From: Bradyrhizobium ottawaense
GTDB lineage: Bacteria; Pseudomonadota; Alphaproteobacteria; Rhizobiales; Xanthobacteraceae
Assembly (NCBI RefSeq): GCF_002278135.3
Contig: NZ_CP029425.2
Span: 7,974,001 to 8,038,000, forward strand
DNA: 64,000 bases
Reading direction: 5' to 3'
A program made the translations under genes and the position numbers. Shown in pieces: positions 8,547 through 18,179 of this stretch (positions are counted from its first letter, which is position 1; each line of letters begins with the position of its first letter). Below the pieces are notes generated by a model. It had not been told where the DNA came from and ran no database searches. It worked only from the letters and a program-made list of their open reading frames with translations.

Positions 8547-10142
8547 ATGCGTGTTCGTCTATCGATTTGTCTCGCCGTGCTTGCACTGGCGTTGTCCGCA
8601 ATCTCGGCGCGCGCCGAAACCGTGGTGCGCTACGGCATCTCGATGGCGGACATTCCGCTCACCACGGGTCAGCCCGATCGCGGCGCCGGCGCCTATCAGT
8701 TCACGGCCTACACGATCTACGATCCCTTGGTGGCCTGGGAGATGGACGTCGCCGACCGGCCCGGCAAGCTGGTGCCGGGGCTTGCGACCGATTGGAAGGT
8801 CGATGATGCCGACAAGACCAAATGGCGCTTCACGCTTCGCAAGGGCGTGAGGTTTCACGACGGCAGCGAGTTCAACGCCGACGCCGTGATCTGGAATCTG
8901 GACAAGGTGCTCAACGACAAGGCGCCGCAATTCGACAAGCGCCAGAGCGCGCAGGTGAAGACCCGCCTCCCCTCCGTTGCGAGCTACGCCAAGATCGACG
9001 ATTTCACCGTGGAGATCACCACCAAGACGGTCGATTCCTTCTTTCCCTATCAGATGCTGTGGTTCCTGGTGTCGAGCCCGGCGCAGTACGACAAGCTCGG
9101 CAAGGATTGGGACAAGTTCGCGAGCCAGCCCTCCGGCACCGGCCCGTTCAAGCTGACGAAGCTGGTGCCGCGCGAGCTTGCAGAACTCAGCAAGAACCCA
9201 GACTACTGGAACAAGAAGCGCATTCCCAAGGCCGACAAGATCGTGCTGGTGCCGATGCCGGAAGCGCTGACCCGCACCAACGCGCTGCTGGCGGGGCAAG
9301 TCGATCTGATCGAGACGCCGGCGCCGGATGCCGTGCCGCAGCTGAAAGCCGCCGGCATGAAGCTCGTCGACAACGTCACACCGCATGTCTGGAATTATCA
9401 TCTCAGCGTGCTGCCGGGCTCGCCCTGGACCGACATCCGCCTGCGCAAGGCGCTGAACCTTGCGATCGACCGCGACGCCGTGGTCGGGCTGATGAATGGC
9501 CTCGCCAAGCCCGCGAAGGGCCAGGTCGACCCGTCCAGCCCGTGGTTCGGCAAGCCGGGCTTCGAGCTGAAATATGATCTGGCTGCGGCGAAGACGCTGG
9601 TCGAGGAGGCCGGCTACTCCAAGGCGAAACCACTGAAGGCCACCTTCATCATCGCACAGGGCGGCACCGGCCAGATGCTGTCGCTGCCGATGAACGAATT
9701 CCTGCAGCAGAGTTTTAAGGAGATCGGCATCGACATCGACTTCAAAGTGGTCGAGCTCGAGACATTGTATACGCATTGGCGCAAGGGCGCGGCCGACGAG
9801 ATCAACGCCGGCATCACCGCCAACAACATCGCCTATGTCACCTCAGACCCGCTCTACGCCATCGTCCGCTTCTTCCATTCGGGCCAGATCGCGCCTGTGG
9901 GGGTCAACTGGGGCGGCTACAAGAACCCGAAGGTGGATGCTCTGATCGACGAGGCCAAGCAGACATTCGATAGCGCCAAACAGGACGAGTTGCTGGCCCA
10001 GGCTCACGCGCTGATCGTGGACGACGCCACGCTGGTCTGGGTCGTGCACGATACCAACCCGCACGCACTGTCGCCGAAGATCAAGCGGTTCGTGCAGGCG
10101 CAGCATTGGTTTCAGGATCTGACGACGATCGGGATGGAGTGA
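8547..10142 (+). CDS. Peptide-type ABC transporter substrate-binding protein, paralogue
   Basis: 531 residues, starting at the ATG at 8547 that gives a clean signal peptide (MRVRLSICLAVLALALSAISARA, cleavage near residue 23). Family 5 solute-binding protein, similar throughout to the protein at 6692-8347, for example WKVDDADKTKWRFTLRKGV and FHDGSEFNADAVIWNLDKVL. A longer frame upstream lacks signal-peptide character. It has no permease or ATPase of its own nearby, so it probably feeds the transporter encoded divergently, giving that system a second substrate range. Confidence 0.9.
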   Translation: MRVRLSICLAVLALALSAISARAETVVRYGISMADIPLTTGQPDRGAGAYQFTAYTIYDPLVAWEMDVADRPGKLVPGLATDWKVDDADKTKWRFTLRKGVRFHDGSEFNADAVIWNLDKVLNDKAPQFDKRQSAQVKTRLPSVASYAKIDDFTVEITTKTVDSFFPYQMLWFLVSSPAQYDKLGKDWDKFASQPSGTGPFKLTKLVPRELAELSKNPDYWNKKRIPKADKIVLVPMPEALTRTNALLAGQVDLIETPAPDAVPQLKAAGMKLVDNVTPHVWNYHLSVLPGSPWTDIRLRKALNLAIDRDAVVGLMNGLAKPAKGQVDPSSPWFGKPGFELKYDLAAAKTLVEEAGYSKAKPLKATFIIAQGGTGQMLSLPMNEFLQQSFKEIGIDIDFKVVELETLYTHWRKGAADEINAGITANNIAYVTSDPLYAIVRFFHSGQIAPVGVNWGGYKNPKVDALIDEAKQTFDSAKQDELLAQAHALIVDDATLVWVVHDTNPHALSPKIKRFVQAQHWFQDLTTIGME

Positions 10143-10166
10143 GCGGCAAACACAGGTGTCGTAGTG

Positions 10167-10260
10167 TCGTAGGGTGGGCAAAGCGAAGCGTGCCCACCAC
10201 CTCGGCATTGCGGAGCAGGATCGTGGGCACGGCGCTAGCGCGCCTTTGCCCACCCTACGA
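10167..10260. repeat. Palindromic repeat, family E
   Basis: Terminal inverted repeat of 17 bases, TCGTAGGGTGGGCAAAG at the left and its exact inverse at the right. The inner words GTGCCCACC and GTGGGCACG also pair. It follows the stop of the binding-protein gene by 24 bases and could fold at the 3' end of that transcript. Together with the next repeat it fills most of the 346-base gap before the cyclase gene. Confidence 0.85.
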
Positions 10261-10313
10261 GAGTTGATGGACGTCGCTGGCGTTTGAGCCAAGCTGCCGT
10301 ATCAACCACCACT

Positions 10314-10447
10314 GTCGTCCCGGGCAAGCGCCAGCGCAGACCCGGGATCCATAACCACAGGGAGTCGTTTGACGAAGACTCGTGGTTGCCAATCTCGCGC
10401 GGCAACCACCCCCTGGGGTTATGGGTCCCCGCGTTCGCGGGGACGAC
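10314..10447. repeat. Palindromic repeat, family A
   Basis: Begins GTCGTCCCGGGCAAGCG and ends GCGTTCGCGGGGACGAC, with the inner words CCATAACCACAGGGAG and GGGGTTATGGGTCCC that recur in the copies at 5397, 58214 and 61806. It lies between convergent genes, just downstream of the cyclase gene's stop, a common position for these elements. Confidence 0.85.
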
Positions 10448-10488
10448 AGCGAATTTGAGGCGCTGGCAACGCAAACAACGCCTCCCCA

Positions 10489-12720
10489 CTACTTCGTCAG
10501 CAGCGCATATGCCCCGGTCCAACCCTCCGGCGGCGGGTTGATCTGAAAATCCCTGATCCTCGCCTCGTAGAGCCTGAACAGCTTTTCCAGCGTGTCGGCA
10601 TCCTCGCTGCGACGGCCGCGTTCGATCGCATCGAGTGCGCCCTGCCAGTCGCGGCCGCGGTAGCAGCCGAGCATTTCGATGGTGATGTTGCGCAGGCGCT
10701 GGAAGGCGCCTGAGTGCATCACGTCCTCGCGCCCGGCGATAGCGTAGATCACCTCCGGCTCGGTCTTGCCCTTGACCATGATGAAGTCGAGCTCGAGGAT
10801 CGCGAACTTGTCCTTGGCGGCAAGCGCGGTCCTGGATCCGACGATGATCGGGAAGCCGTATTCCTTCGACTGGCCTTCCAGGCGTGAAGCCAGGTTCACG
10901 CTGTCGCCGAGCACCGAATAATTCTTTTTCAGGTCCGATCCCATATTGCCGACCACGCCGATGCCGGTGTTGAGGCCGATGCCGACATTGAGCGGAATGT
11001 AGACATGACCGCCGTCGGCGGATTCCTGCTCGCGCTCCTTGTTGACCGCGTCGATCTGCTCCAGCATCTGGATCGCGGCCTCGCAGGCGTTGACCTCGTG
11101 CTCGGCATCGTCGAGCGGCGCGTTCCAGAACGCCATGATGGCGTCGCCCATGTACTTGTCGATGTAGCCCTTCCGCTCGATGATCACGTCGGTGAGCGGC
11201 GTCAGGAAGCGGTTCATCAGCGCAATCAGGCCTTGCGGGTCCTGCTTGTAGCTTTCCGAGATCGTGGTGAAGCCGCGCACGTCCGAGAACATGATCGTCA
11301 TCTCGCGCTCTTCGCCGCCGAGCACGAGCTTTTCCGGCGACTGCGCCAGCTGCTCGACCAGAACCGGCGACATGTATTGCGCGAACTGCCCGCGGATCTG
11401 CACGCGCTGGCGCTGCTCGCGCACGAAGCTCGCGAAGATCAGCGTCAGATAGACCGCAGTGGTCGAGAGCAGCGGATAGGTGAAATCGATGAGGTAGCGG
11501 TACTGTGCGTAGAAGAACCAGGACACGCCGACCAGGATGGCGGCGAAGGTCGCACCCGCGAGCACGAGGCGCACAGGGCCGAGATTCGGCGTGAAGATGA
11601 TCACGAGCAGGCCGATGACGAGCGCGGCCAGCAATTCGACGCCGAGCGCATAATTCGGCTGTGAGATCACCGCGCCGCTCAGCACGCTCTCCAGCACCTG
11701 GGCGTGGATCTCGACCCCCGGCATGGCCCGTGACACCGGCGTCGTCTTGATGTCGTTCAATCCGCCCGCGGAGGTACCGACCAGCACCAGCTTGCCGGCG
11801 AACCTGGAAGGCGGCAGGCTGTTGTCGAGCACGTCGACCGCGGACACGTAGATCGAAGGATCCCGGCGGGCATAGTGCACCCAGAGCTGACCGTTCTTGT
11901 CGGTCGGAACTTCCAGGCCCTTGAGGCGGATCGACCTGATACCGGCCTTGTCCGTGCGGACCAGCAGGGTCGGCGTTCCCGTGACGACACGCAGGATCTC
12001 GAGGCTGAGCGAGGGCATGATGTTGCCCTGGGCGCGCATGATCATCGGCACGCGGCGGATCAATCCGTCACGCTCGGTCCGGATCGAGAACAGGCCGCGA
12101 CCGGCCGCGATCTTCTCGATGATCGGCACGTTGCGGAGCAGGCCGGGGAATTCGAACAGGAAGCGCTCGGCGCCCTCCTCCCCGAGCGTGGCCACGCCCG
12201 TGAACGGAAGCGATTTATCGAGCTCGGACAGGACCTCTGGAAGCCCGGTCTCACCCAGCACCACCCGCGAGCGCTTGATCGCGTCGGCGAGGACCTGGTC
12301 GTTGCTCGGCAGTTCGCGCAGCTTGGCGCGGGTGGCGTCGTCCAGATAGCGCATCTGGCTCGCGACCAGCTCCGGGTTGAGCCGGTCGGGCTCCGAGAAC
12401 ACCACGTCGAAGCCGATCGCCACCGCGCCGCTATCGGTGAGGTTCTGGATCAGGTCGGCGATGCGCGTGCGCGGCCACGGCCATTGTCCGAGCCTGGCGA
12501 GGCTCTTGTCGTCGATGTCGACGATGACGACCGGCCGCGATGTCTTGTGGCGCGGGTCGATCAGCTGGAACATGTCGAAGGTGCGCAGCCGCAATTCCTG
12601 GATCGGCAGCGGATCCCACAGGCGCGCGCCGGCGAATATGACCAGCAGCGCAAGGCACATCAGCCGCGCAAAGCCCAGCTTCCGTGCAAACCACCGCCGC
12701 AGGATCTTGAGACGTTTCAT
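10489..12720 (-). CDS. CHASE2-domain class III adenylate/guanylate cyclase
   Basis: 743 residues. One N-terminal membrane segment (about 18-33), a periplasmic CHASE2 sensor (about 40-350, with RTFDM, VVIVDIDDKSL and GFDVVFSEPDR), three membrane helices (about 356-430) and a C-terminal catalytic domain. Catalytic residues are complete: metal-binding Asp480 (MFSDVRGF) and Asp526 (DKYMGD), purine-selecting Lys522 and Asp606 (LGDSVN), transition-state Asn609 and Arg613. The Lys/Asp pair favours ATP over GTP. A helical extension of about 75 residues follows. It begins 74 bases after the stop of the giant adhesin on the same strand, so both are probably one transcription unit. CHASE2 binds unknown extracytoplasmic signals. 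Confidence 0.93.
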   Translation of the reverse strand: MKRLKILRRWFARKLGFARLMCLALLVIFAGARLWDPLPIQELRLRTFDMFQLIDPRHKTSRPVVIVDIDDKSLARLGQWPWPRTRIADLIQNLTDSGAVAIGFDVVFSEPDRLNPELVASQMRYLDDATRAKLRELPSNDQVLADAIKRSRVVLGETGLPEVLSELDKSLPFTGVATLGEEGAERFLFEFPGLLRNVPIIEKIAAGRGLFSIRTERDGLIRRVPMIMRAQGNIMPSLSLEILRVVTGTPTLLVRTDKAGIRSIRLKGLEVPTDKNGQLWVHYARRDPSIYVSAVDVLDNSLPPSRFAGKLVLVGTSAGGLNDIKTTPVSRAMPGVEIHAQVLESVLSGAVISQPNYALGVELLAALVIGLLVIIFTPNLGPVRLVLAGATFAAILVGVSWFFYAQYRYLIDFTYPLLSTTAVYLTLIFASFVREQRQRVQIRGQFAQYMSPVLVEQLAQSPEKLVLGGEEREMTIMFSDVRGFTTISESYKQDPQGLIALMNRFLTPLTDVIIERKGYIDKYMGDAIMAFWNAPLDDAEHEVNACEAAIQMLEQIDAVNKEREQESADGGHVYIPLNVGIGLNTGIGVVGNMGSDLKKNYSVLGDSVNLASRLEGQSKEYGFPIIVGSRTALAAKDKFAILELDFIMVKGKTEPEVIYAIAGREDVMHSGAFQRLRNITIEMLGCYRGRDWQGALDAIERGRRSEDADTLEKLFRLYEARIRDFQINPPPEGWTGAYALLTK

Positions 12721-12794
12721 GCTGGTGGAATATCATGCATTGACGATCAATGGCAGCGCCGATCGCAGATGCCGACGATCGACGCGCCCGAGCG

Positions 12795-15700
12795 TCAGGA
12801 ATGAACGATGAAGTCGCTGGCGTGGAGATTGCCGACGACTGTGTTCTTCAGGAGAATCTTGTCGTTGCTGTCGAGCGTCAGCAAGGTATCGACGCCCTGC
12901 TGCGCCGCGTGCTGCGAAACCTGCGTCCAAGACGTGATGCTGGTGAACTGCCGCAGGTCGATCTTGTCGAGGCCGGTCTCGAAGTCATTCACGGTGTGCT
13001 GAACCGCGGTCTGCGACGACGTCGGCGCGAACACGAACTGGTCCTTGGCGCCGCCGCCGATCAGCGTATCGTTCGACTCGGTCGCGAAGATGACGTCCTT
13101 GCCGTCGGCGCCTGCCAGAATGATATCCTGGCTGCTCGCTCCCGCGACGAAGATGAAGTTGACCGTGTCGGAGTGGCCGGCTGAATCGGCGACGGTCAGG
13201 GTGACCCGGTCGGTCACGGGCGGCTGCGGGTAGTCATCGGCGCTGGCGCCTGTCGGATCGTAGACGACGCCAGTACCGCCGCTCGCGAGGCCCGCGTTGA
13301 TTGCGTCGAGTGAACCCGTCATCGGAGCGAAATAGACGCTGCTGACGTCCGGATGCGCAGTCGACAGCGTGACGGTGAACGTATCCGCAGCTACGCCTGC
13401 ATCGGTATCGACGACGACGAGATCAGTGATGATGTCGTTGCTGTTCTCGATGATGTGCTCGACCTGGAAGCTCCCGGTGCCGATGACCGGGCCGCCGGCC
13501 TCGTTCGCGCCCGTCACGTCGATCGTGAGCGTGGCCGTGCCGGTTGCACCGTGCACATCCGTGGTCTGGACCGTGAAGATATCCGCGTAGGAGCCGTCGG
13601 TCAGCGCGTTGATCGCGGCGGCGTTCGGAACGTAGCTGTAGCTGCCATCGGGATTGACCGTCAGCGTCCCGTAAAGTCCACTAGCTGTCGTGGCCGCGTG
13701 GTGATCCGCGTTGATGACGGCATAGGTCAGCGTCGCCGTCTCGCCGGTGTCGACATCGTTGCCCGCCAACGTCCCGGTCAGATCGCAGAAAGTGTCGGCA
13801 GCAGCCGTGTCCGAGAGCGGACCGATGTGGAGATCTGCGAGCGTCGGCGCGTCGTTGCTGCCGGCGATGTTGACGGTGACGACTGCACCGGTGCCCGCGC
13901 CGACACCATCGGCCGGAACGATCGTGTATTGCAGCGACAGCGTTTGGCCGGCGCCGAGGAAATCGAACGCCTGTCCGTGCGAATTGAAGTTCCAGGTGAA
14001 CTGCGTATGAGTCGCGGTACCGTCGAGGATGTAGCCCGAGGGGACAGTGAGATCCGCCAGGAGGTCGGCATTCGACAGCCCGCCGACGCTGTCCGTTTGC
14101 AGCACGCCGTCGAGATAGGCCTGCACGTGGCTGACCGACACCGTGACGTGATCGGTCGCATCGACGTCGGAAACCGTCAGCACGCCGTGAGTGTCCAGCC
14201 CCTCATTGGTTTCCTTGAGGTCGGCAAGGTCGATGTCGAGGCTTTGGGCGGGGTTGACCGAATTGGCGACCGTGTTGCCGCTGCCGCCGCCGAGCTGATA
14301 GTACGCGGCCAGATCCGTCTCGTGGCCGCTGAGCGCGGTGAAATCGATCGACTGGATCTGAACCTGCGTCAGCGCGTCGGTCCAGACGCTGACGTCGGCG
14401 ATCGAGCCGAAGAAGCCTTCCGAGCCAAAGCCCGCCGCACCCGGCTCGCTCGCGCCGCCGATCATCATGTAAGAGTGCGACGGATTGGACGGGCTGCCGT
14501 CGATCGGGTTGACCGACCATGCCTGCGAATATTCGAGATGGCCGTCGAGATAGAGCGAGAAGGTGCCGTTCTCGCGGGTCAGCGCGATGTTGTGCCACTG
14601 TGACGCGGCGATTGCCACGCCGGTATCGGCGATCTGGACGCCGCCCGCGAGGATCTGCAGCTCCATCGTGTCGTTGGCATTGACCGTGCCGAGCAGGCCA
14701 AAGCCCGTCGTCGAGGTGTTGCCGTTGTAGAACAGGATCTGGCCGTGACCAGCCTCGGCGCCGCCGTTCCAGTTCACCCGGCCGTCCAGCGTCACGTCAT
14801 CAGTGGCGACCGTCGGCGCGGCGCCGACCGCGATGGTGTGGCCGTCGAAGCCCATGTCGTCCGACGTGGCGTAGGAGACGGTCGGCGCATCGTTGGTGCC
14901 GGTGATGGTGACGGTCACGTCCTGGCTGATCTTGCCGCCGTGCTGGTCGTCGAACGTCACGGTGTAGACCTGGGTGATGGTCTGCCCTTCCGCGAGCGAC
15001 TGCAGCACGGGATCGTTGTTGTCGAGCGTGAAGTGCCAGCCCAACGTCGCACCGTTGTTACCGTCAGTGCTGGATTCGGACACCGCATCGATCGTGAAGG
15101 TGCCGATATGCGAGCCGGTCCCGAAGCCCGGCAGGTTCGAGCTGACCGACGAAGATTTGAACGACCACGCCGCCGTGTGGGTGTCGGTCAGGTCCAAATC
15201 CTGGATCGCCAGCGTGCCGTCGGCCGTGAGCGAGGCGCACTCATCCTCGGTCACCGCGCCCGTCGCTGCGGCGGCATCGTTCGTGATCGTCGGTGCATCA
15301 TTGACGCCCGTGATCGTGACGGTGACGTCCTCGCTGACGGTACCGCCATGATGATCGTCGAACGTAACGGTATAGACCTGCGTGATGGTCTGGCCCTGCG
15401 CCAGCGACTGCAGCATTGCATTGCTGTTGTCGAGGCTGAAGTGCCAACCCAGCGTCGCGCCATTGCTCGTGTCGGAGTTGTACTCGAGCACCGACTGATC
15501 GATCGTGAACGTACCGATGTGCGTGCTGTCGGCATCGAAGCCCGGCAGAGCCGAGCTGATGGACGACGACTTGAACACCGCCTGCGCCGCATGGGTGTCG
15601 ATCAGGTCGAGATCCTGGATGGCCAGCGTACCGCCGATCGACAGCGTCAGGTCCGCGTCCTCGACGACATGACCTGTCGCCGCCGCGGCACCGCTGGTGA

Positions 15701-18179
15701 CTGTCGGCGCGTCGTTCTTGCCCGTGATGACGACCGTGACGTCCCGGGTGACCGTCCCACCGTGATGGTCGTCGATCCTGACAGTATAGACCTGCGTGAT
15801 GGTCTGCCCTTCGGCCAGCGACTGGAGCACCGGGTCGTTGTCGTCGAGCGTGAAGGTCCAGCCCACTGACCCGCGGGAGCTGGCGCCCGGGCTTTCAACC
15901 ACCGGGGCAAGCGCGAACGTGCCGATATGCGAGGTGCCGTCGCTGAAGCCCGGCAGATGCGTGGTCGAAATCGTCGACTTCAGCGAAAAGCTCGCGGTGT
16001 GCGTGTCCGTGAGATCAGGATCGTTGAATGTGATGGTGCCGTTGGCGGCGAGCGTGGCCGCCGTATCCTCGGTCACCGCACCGGTCGGCGTGGTCAGATC
16101 TTCGACGATCGTCGGCACGTCGTTGGTGCCCTCGACATTGACGTCCGCACCGTTGATCGACACCGTGATCGGGGTGCTGACGACGCCGCCGTGTCCGTCG
16201 TCGACCTGCACCACATAGTTGAGGGTCAGTTTCTCGCCTTTGGCGAGGAAATCGAAAAGATGGTCGGGAACGCTGTAGGTCCAGGTGGCCGAGCCGTTGT
16301 TGCCGTTCCCCGCGCCCTGTACCACGGTCAGCGGCACCTCGACGGCGGCAATCGCCGCGAGTTGCTGCGGCGTCAGCGTCGACGTGATATCGTTGCCTTC
16401 GGCATCGAGATATTTGAACGGCTGCGTGGACGAGAGCGCGGCATTCACGATCGGCCGGTCTGTCAGGTCGACGTCGGTGAAGGTGACGGTGCCTGTGATG
16501 GTATCCAGAGTCTCGTTGCCGGTCCCGACCTTCTCGATGACGGTTCCACCCGACGTCGCGACGGTGGGCTTGTCGTTCGTGCCCGTGACCGTAATGGTGA
16601 TCGGGATGAGCTTCGACTCTGGGCTGACTGAGAAATTGGTGTCGACGCGGACCATGTAGGTCAGCGCCAGCGTTTCGCCGGCGGCGAGGAAGTCGAAGAC
16701 TTTGTCCGGGATCGTGTAAGTCCAGACCGCCGAGCCGTTGTTTTCGTTGGCAGCGTCGGGGGCGACGTTGATCTGGATCTGCGTCGCCGCGATGTCCTGC
16801 TTCTGGAGCGCCGAGAGCGAGCCGGTGACGTCGTGCTGGCCGGCGTCCTTGTAGACGTAGTTCGGCGCTTCGGCGAGGCTGATGCTCACCGTCGGCCGGT
16901 CGCCGAGGTTTTGATCGACGAATCTGATCAGGCCGGAAATCGTATCGGAATGCGTGTCGCCGGTCGCGTCAGCACGCTCGGTCAGCGCGAACGCCGTCTT
17001 CACATTGCCGCCGGCGTCGAAGCTTTGCACAATCGGCTGGCCGGGGATACGCACGATGGGCGGCGTAGACGCGCCGGGCGCCTCCGATCCCTGCGAATTG
17101 AGATTGACGAATGTCGCGGTCGCGACGGCGCCGCCCCCCGACTTGAACACGACGTCCAGGCTCATCGGCGTGAGCGTGTCGGTGAAGTTCGTGGTCAGCT
17201 TGGTGTTGGTGTTGTTGTCGGTGAACTTCAGCGTGAACACGTCCGTGATCAGCTTCTGAACGTCCGGCGACATCAGCGCATTGGAGATCGAGACGTTGCC
17301 GCCGCTGATCTGGATCATCTGGCCGGCCTGGTTGACCGTCGCGATCGGCAGCAGCGTGACCTTGTCAAACAGGATGTAGGAGCCCGTCGTGCCGTTCGGC
17401 TCGACCAGCACCTGGAAGCTCGCCTGCGGCTGCGGATCGCCGCCACCGGCGGGAACGACGAAGTTGATCTGGGTCAGCACGGCGGTGCCGCGGATGCCCA
17501 TGGTGGCGACCGGCGTGTCGATCTTCATGTCGCCGTGCTTGGCGGTCTCGCCGGCGACGAAGGTGATGGTGCCGGCGACCAGGCTGAGCAGTGAGGAATT
17601 GCTCGACCCGTTGGGGTCGTAGACCATCTCGTTCAGCACCATCCGCGCATTCGAGGACAGGCCGAACACGGTACCGTCGATGAAGGTGATGCCGAGCGTG
17701 GAATCCGCGCCGGTCGAGACCACGTCACCCTTCTCGACGTTGTCGCCGTTGTTCAGGATGACCGAGACGCCGTTGCGGATCGCGGTCGCGCTGCCCACGA
17801 GCTTGGTGACGTGGCCGATGACCTGGGCCGCAGCAGCGCCGCCGGGGGCGGCTTGAGCGACCTGGACATGGCCCGTGAGCGCGTTGACGATTTCGCCGGT
17901 GAGATGGGCGCCGTCGGGTGAGGCCAGCGCGGCACGCTTTTCGCCCCGGAAATAATCGTGAACGACGAATTCGTGACCCTCGTGGGACAACACGAGATCG
18001 AGACCCGTGCGCTTGAATTCGCCGTTGAAGATCAGGTTGGGGTCGGGAACAACGAACGCGCCCTCAGGCACGTGACCATGCGCCTTCGCCGTAAAGGAAT
18101 CGACATGACTGCCCGCGGGCGAACGGGAACCCTGGCCGTCCAAGGAAATCGCGGCGTCAAATTGGCCAGCGTAGTTCAA
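12795..18179 (-). CDS. Giant type I-secreted adhesin: FecR domain, VCBS repeats, LamG-like domain
   Basis: 1794 residues, acidic and cysteine-poor, no Sec signal, as expected for type I secretion. In order: an N-terminal module (1-109); a di-alanine stretch (QAAPGGAAAAQ, 109-119); a FecR-like domain (about 122-235, ending in ATMGIRGTAV); cadherin/VCBS-like repeats, three of them near-identical (about 683-1096); a concanavalin/LamG-like domain (about 1100-1320, with SQWHNIALTRENGTFSLYLDG); further VCBS units with GSNDAPTL; and a C-terminal type I secretion target (GADGKDVIFATESNDTLIGG, then DFETGLDKIDLRQF). The frame opens at a TTG; no ATG or GTG lies between it and the upstream in-frame stop, so the start is uncertain. 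No type I secretion genes are in the window. Confidence 0.88.
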   Translation of the reverse strand: MNYAGQFDAAISLDGQGSRSPAGSHVDSFTAKAHGHVPEGAFVVPDPNLIFNGEFKRTGLDLVLSHEGHEFVVHDYFRGEKRAALASPDGAHLTGEIVNALTGHVQVAQAAPGGAAAAQVIGHVTKLVGSATAIRNGVSVILNNGDNVEKGDVVSTGADSTLGITFIDGTVFGLSSNARMVLNEMVYDPNGSSNSSLLSLVAGTITFVAGETAKHGDMKIDTPVATMGIRGTAVLTQINFVVPAGGGDPQPQASFQVLVEPNGTTGSYILFDKVTLLPIATVNQAGQMIQISGGNVSISNALMSPDVQKLITDVFTLKFTDNNTNTKLTTNFTDTLTPMSLDVVFKSGGGAVATATFVNLNSQGSEAPGASTPPIVRIPGQPIVQSFDAGGNVKTAFALTERADATGDTHSDTISGLIRFVDQNLGDRPTVSISLAEAPNYVYKDAGQHDVTGSLSALQKQDIAATQIQINVAPDAANENNGSAVWTYTIPDKVFDFLAAGETLALTYMVRVDTNFSVSPESKLIPITITVTGTNDKPTVATSGGTVIEKVGTGNETLDTITGTVTFTDVDLTDRPIVNAALSSTQPFKYLDAEGNDITSTLTPQQLAAIAAVEVPLTVVQGAGNGNNGSATWTYSVPDHLFDFLAKGEKLTLNYVVQVDDGHGGVVSTPITVSINGADVNVEGTNDVPTIVEDLTTPTGAVTEDTAATLAANGTITFNDPDLTDTHTASFSLKSTISTTHLPGFSDGTSHIGTFALAPVVESPGASSRGSVGWTFTLDDNDPVLQSLAEGQTITQVYTVRIDDHHGGTVTRDVTVVITGKNDAPTVTSGAAAATGHVVEDADLTLSIGGTLAIQDLDLIDTHAAQAVFKSSSISSALPGFDADSTHIGTFTIDQSVLEYNSDTSNGATLGWHFSLDNSNAMLQSLAQGQTITQVYTVTFDDHHGGTVSEDVTVTITGVNDAPTITNDAAAATGAVTEDECASLTADGTLAIQDLDLTDTHTAAWSFKSSSVSSNLPGFGTGSHIGTFTIDAVSESSTDGNNGATLGWHFTLDNNDPVLQSLAEGQTITQVYTVTFDDQHGGKISQDVTVTITGTNDAPTVSYATSDDMGFDGHTIAVGAAPTVATDDVTLDGRVNWNGGAEAGHGQILFYNGNTSTTGFGLLGTVNANDTMELQILAGGVQIADTGVAIAASQWHNIALTRENGTFSLYLDGHLEYSQAWSVNPIDGSPSNPSHSYMMIGGASEPGAAGFGSEGFFGSIADVSVWTDALTQVQIQSIDFTALSGHETDLAAYYQLGGGSGNTVANSVNPAQSLDIDLADLKETNEGLDTHGVLTVSDVDATDHVTVSVSHVQAYLDGVLQTDSVGGLSNADLLADLTVPSGYILDGTATHTQFTWNFNSHGQAFDFLGAGQTLSLQYTIVPADGVGAGTGAVVTVNIAGSNDAPTLADLHIGPLSDTAAADTFCDLTGTLAGNDVDTGETATLTYAVINADHHAATTASGLYGTLTVNPDGSYSYVPNAAAINALTDGSYADIFTVQTTDVHGATGTATLTIDVTGANEAGGPVIGTGSFQVEHIIENSNDIITDLVVVDTDAGVAADTFTVTLSTAHPDVSSVYFAPMTGSLDAINAGLASGGTGVVYDPTGASADDYPQPPVTDRVTLTVADSAGHSDTVNFIFVAGASSQDIILAGADGKDVIFATESNDTLIGGGAKDQFVFAPTSSQTAVQHTVNDFETGLDKIDLRQFTSITSWTQVSQHAAQQGVDTLLTLDSNDKILLKNTVVGNLHASDFIVHS
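14890..16130 (-). repeat. Three tandem VCBS-type coding repeats of about 410 bases
   Basis: Within the adhesin gene, the word ACCTG(G/C)GTGATGGTCTG recurs at 14968, 15376 and 15790, that is with periods of 408 and 414 bases (136-138 codons). Each unit encodes the sequence LQSLA(E/Q)GQTITQVYTV, then (D/T)DHHGG or DDQHGG, then GxNDAPT. The high identity points to recent duplication or gene conversion; copy number may vary between strains. Confidence 0.85.

Noticed and set aside
14890..16130. Tandem repeats considered as a CRISPR array
   Set aside because: The period is about 410 bases and every unit is coding (VCBS domain); there are no short direct repeats with unique spacers and no cas genes.
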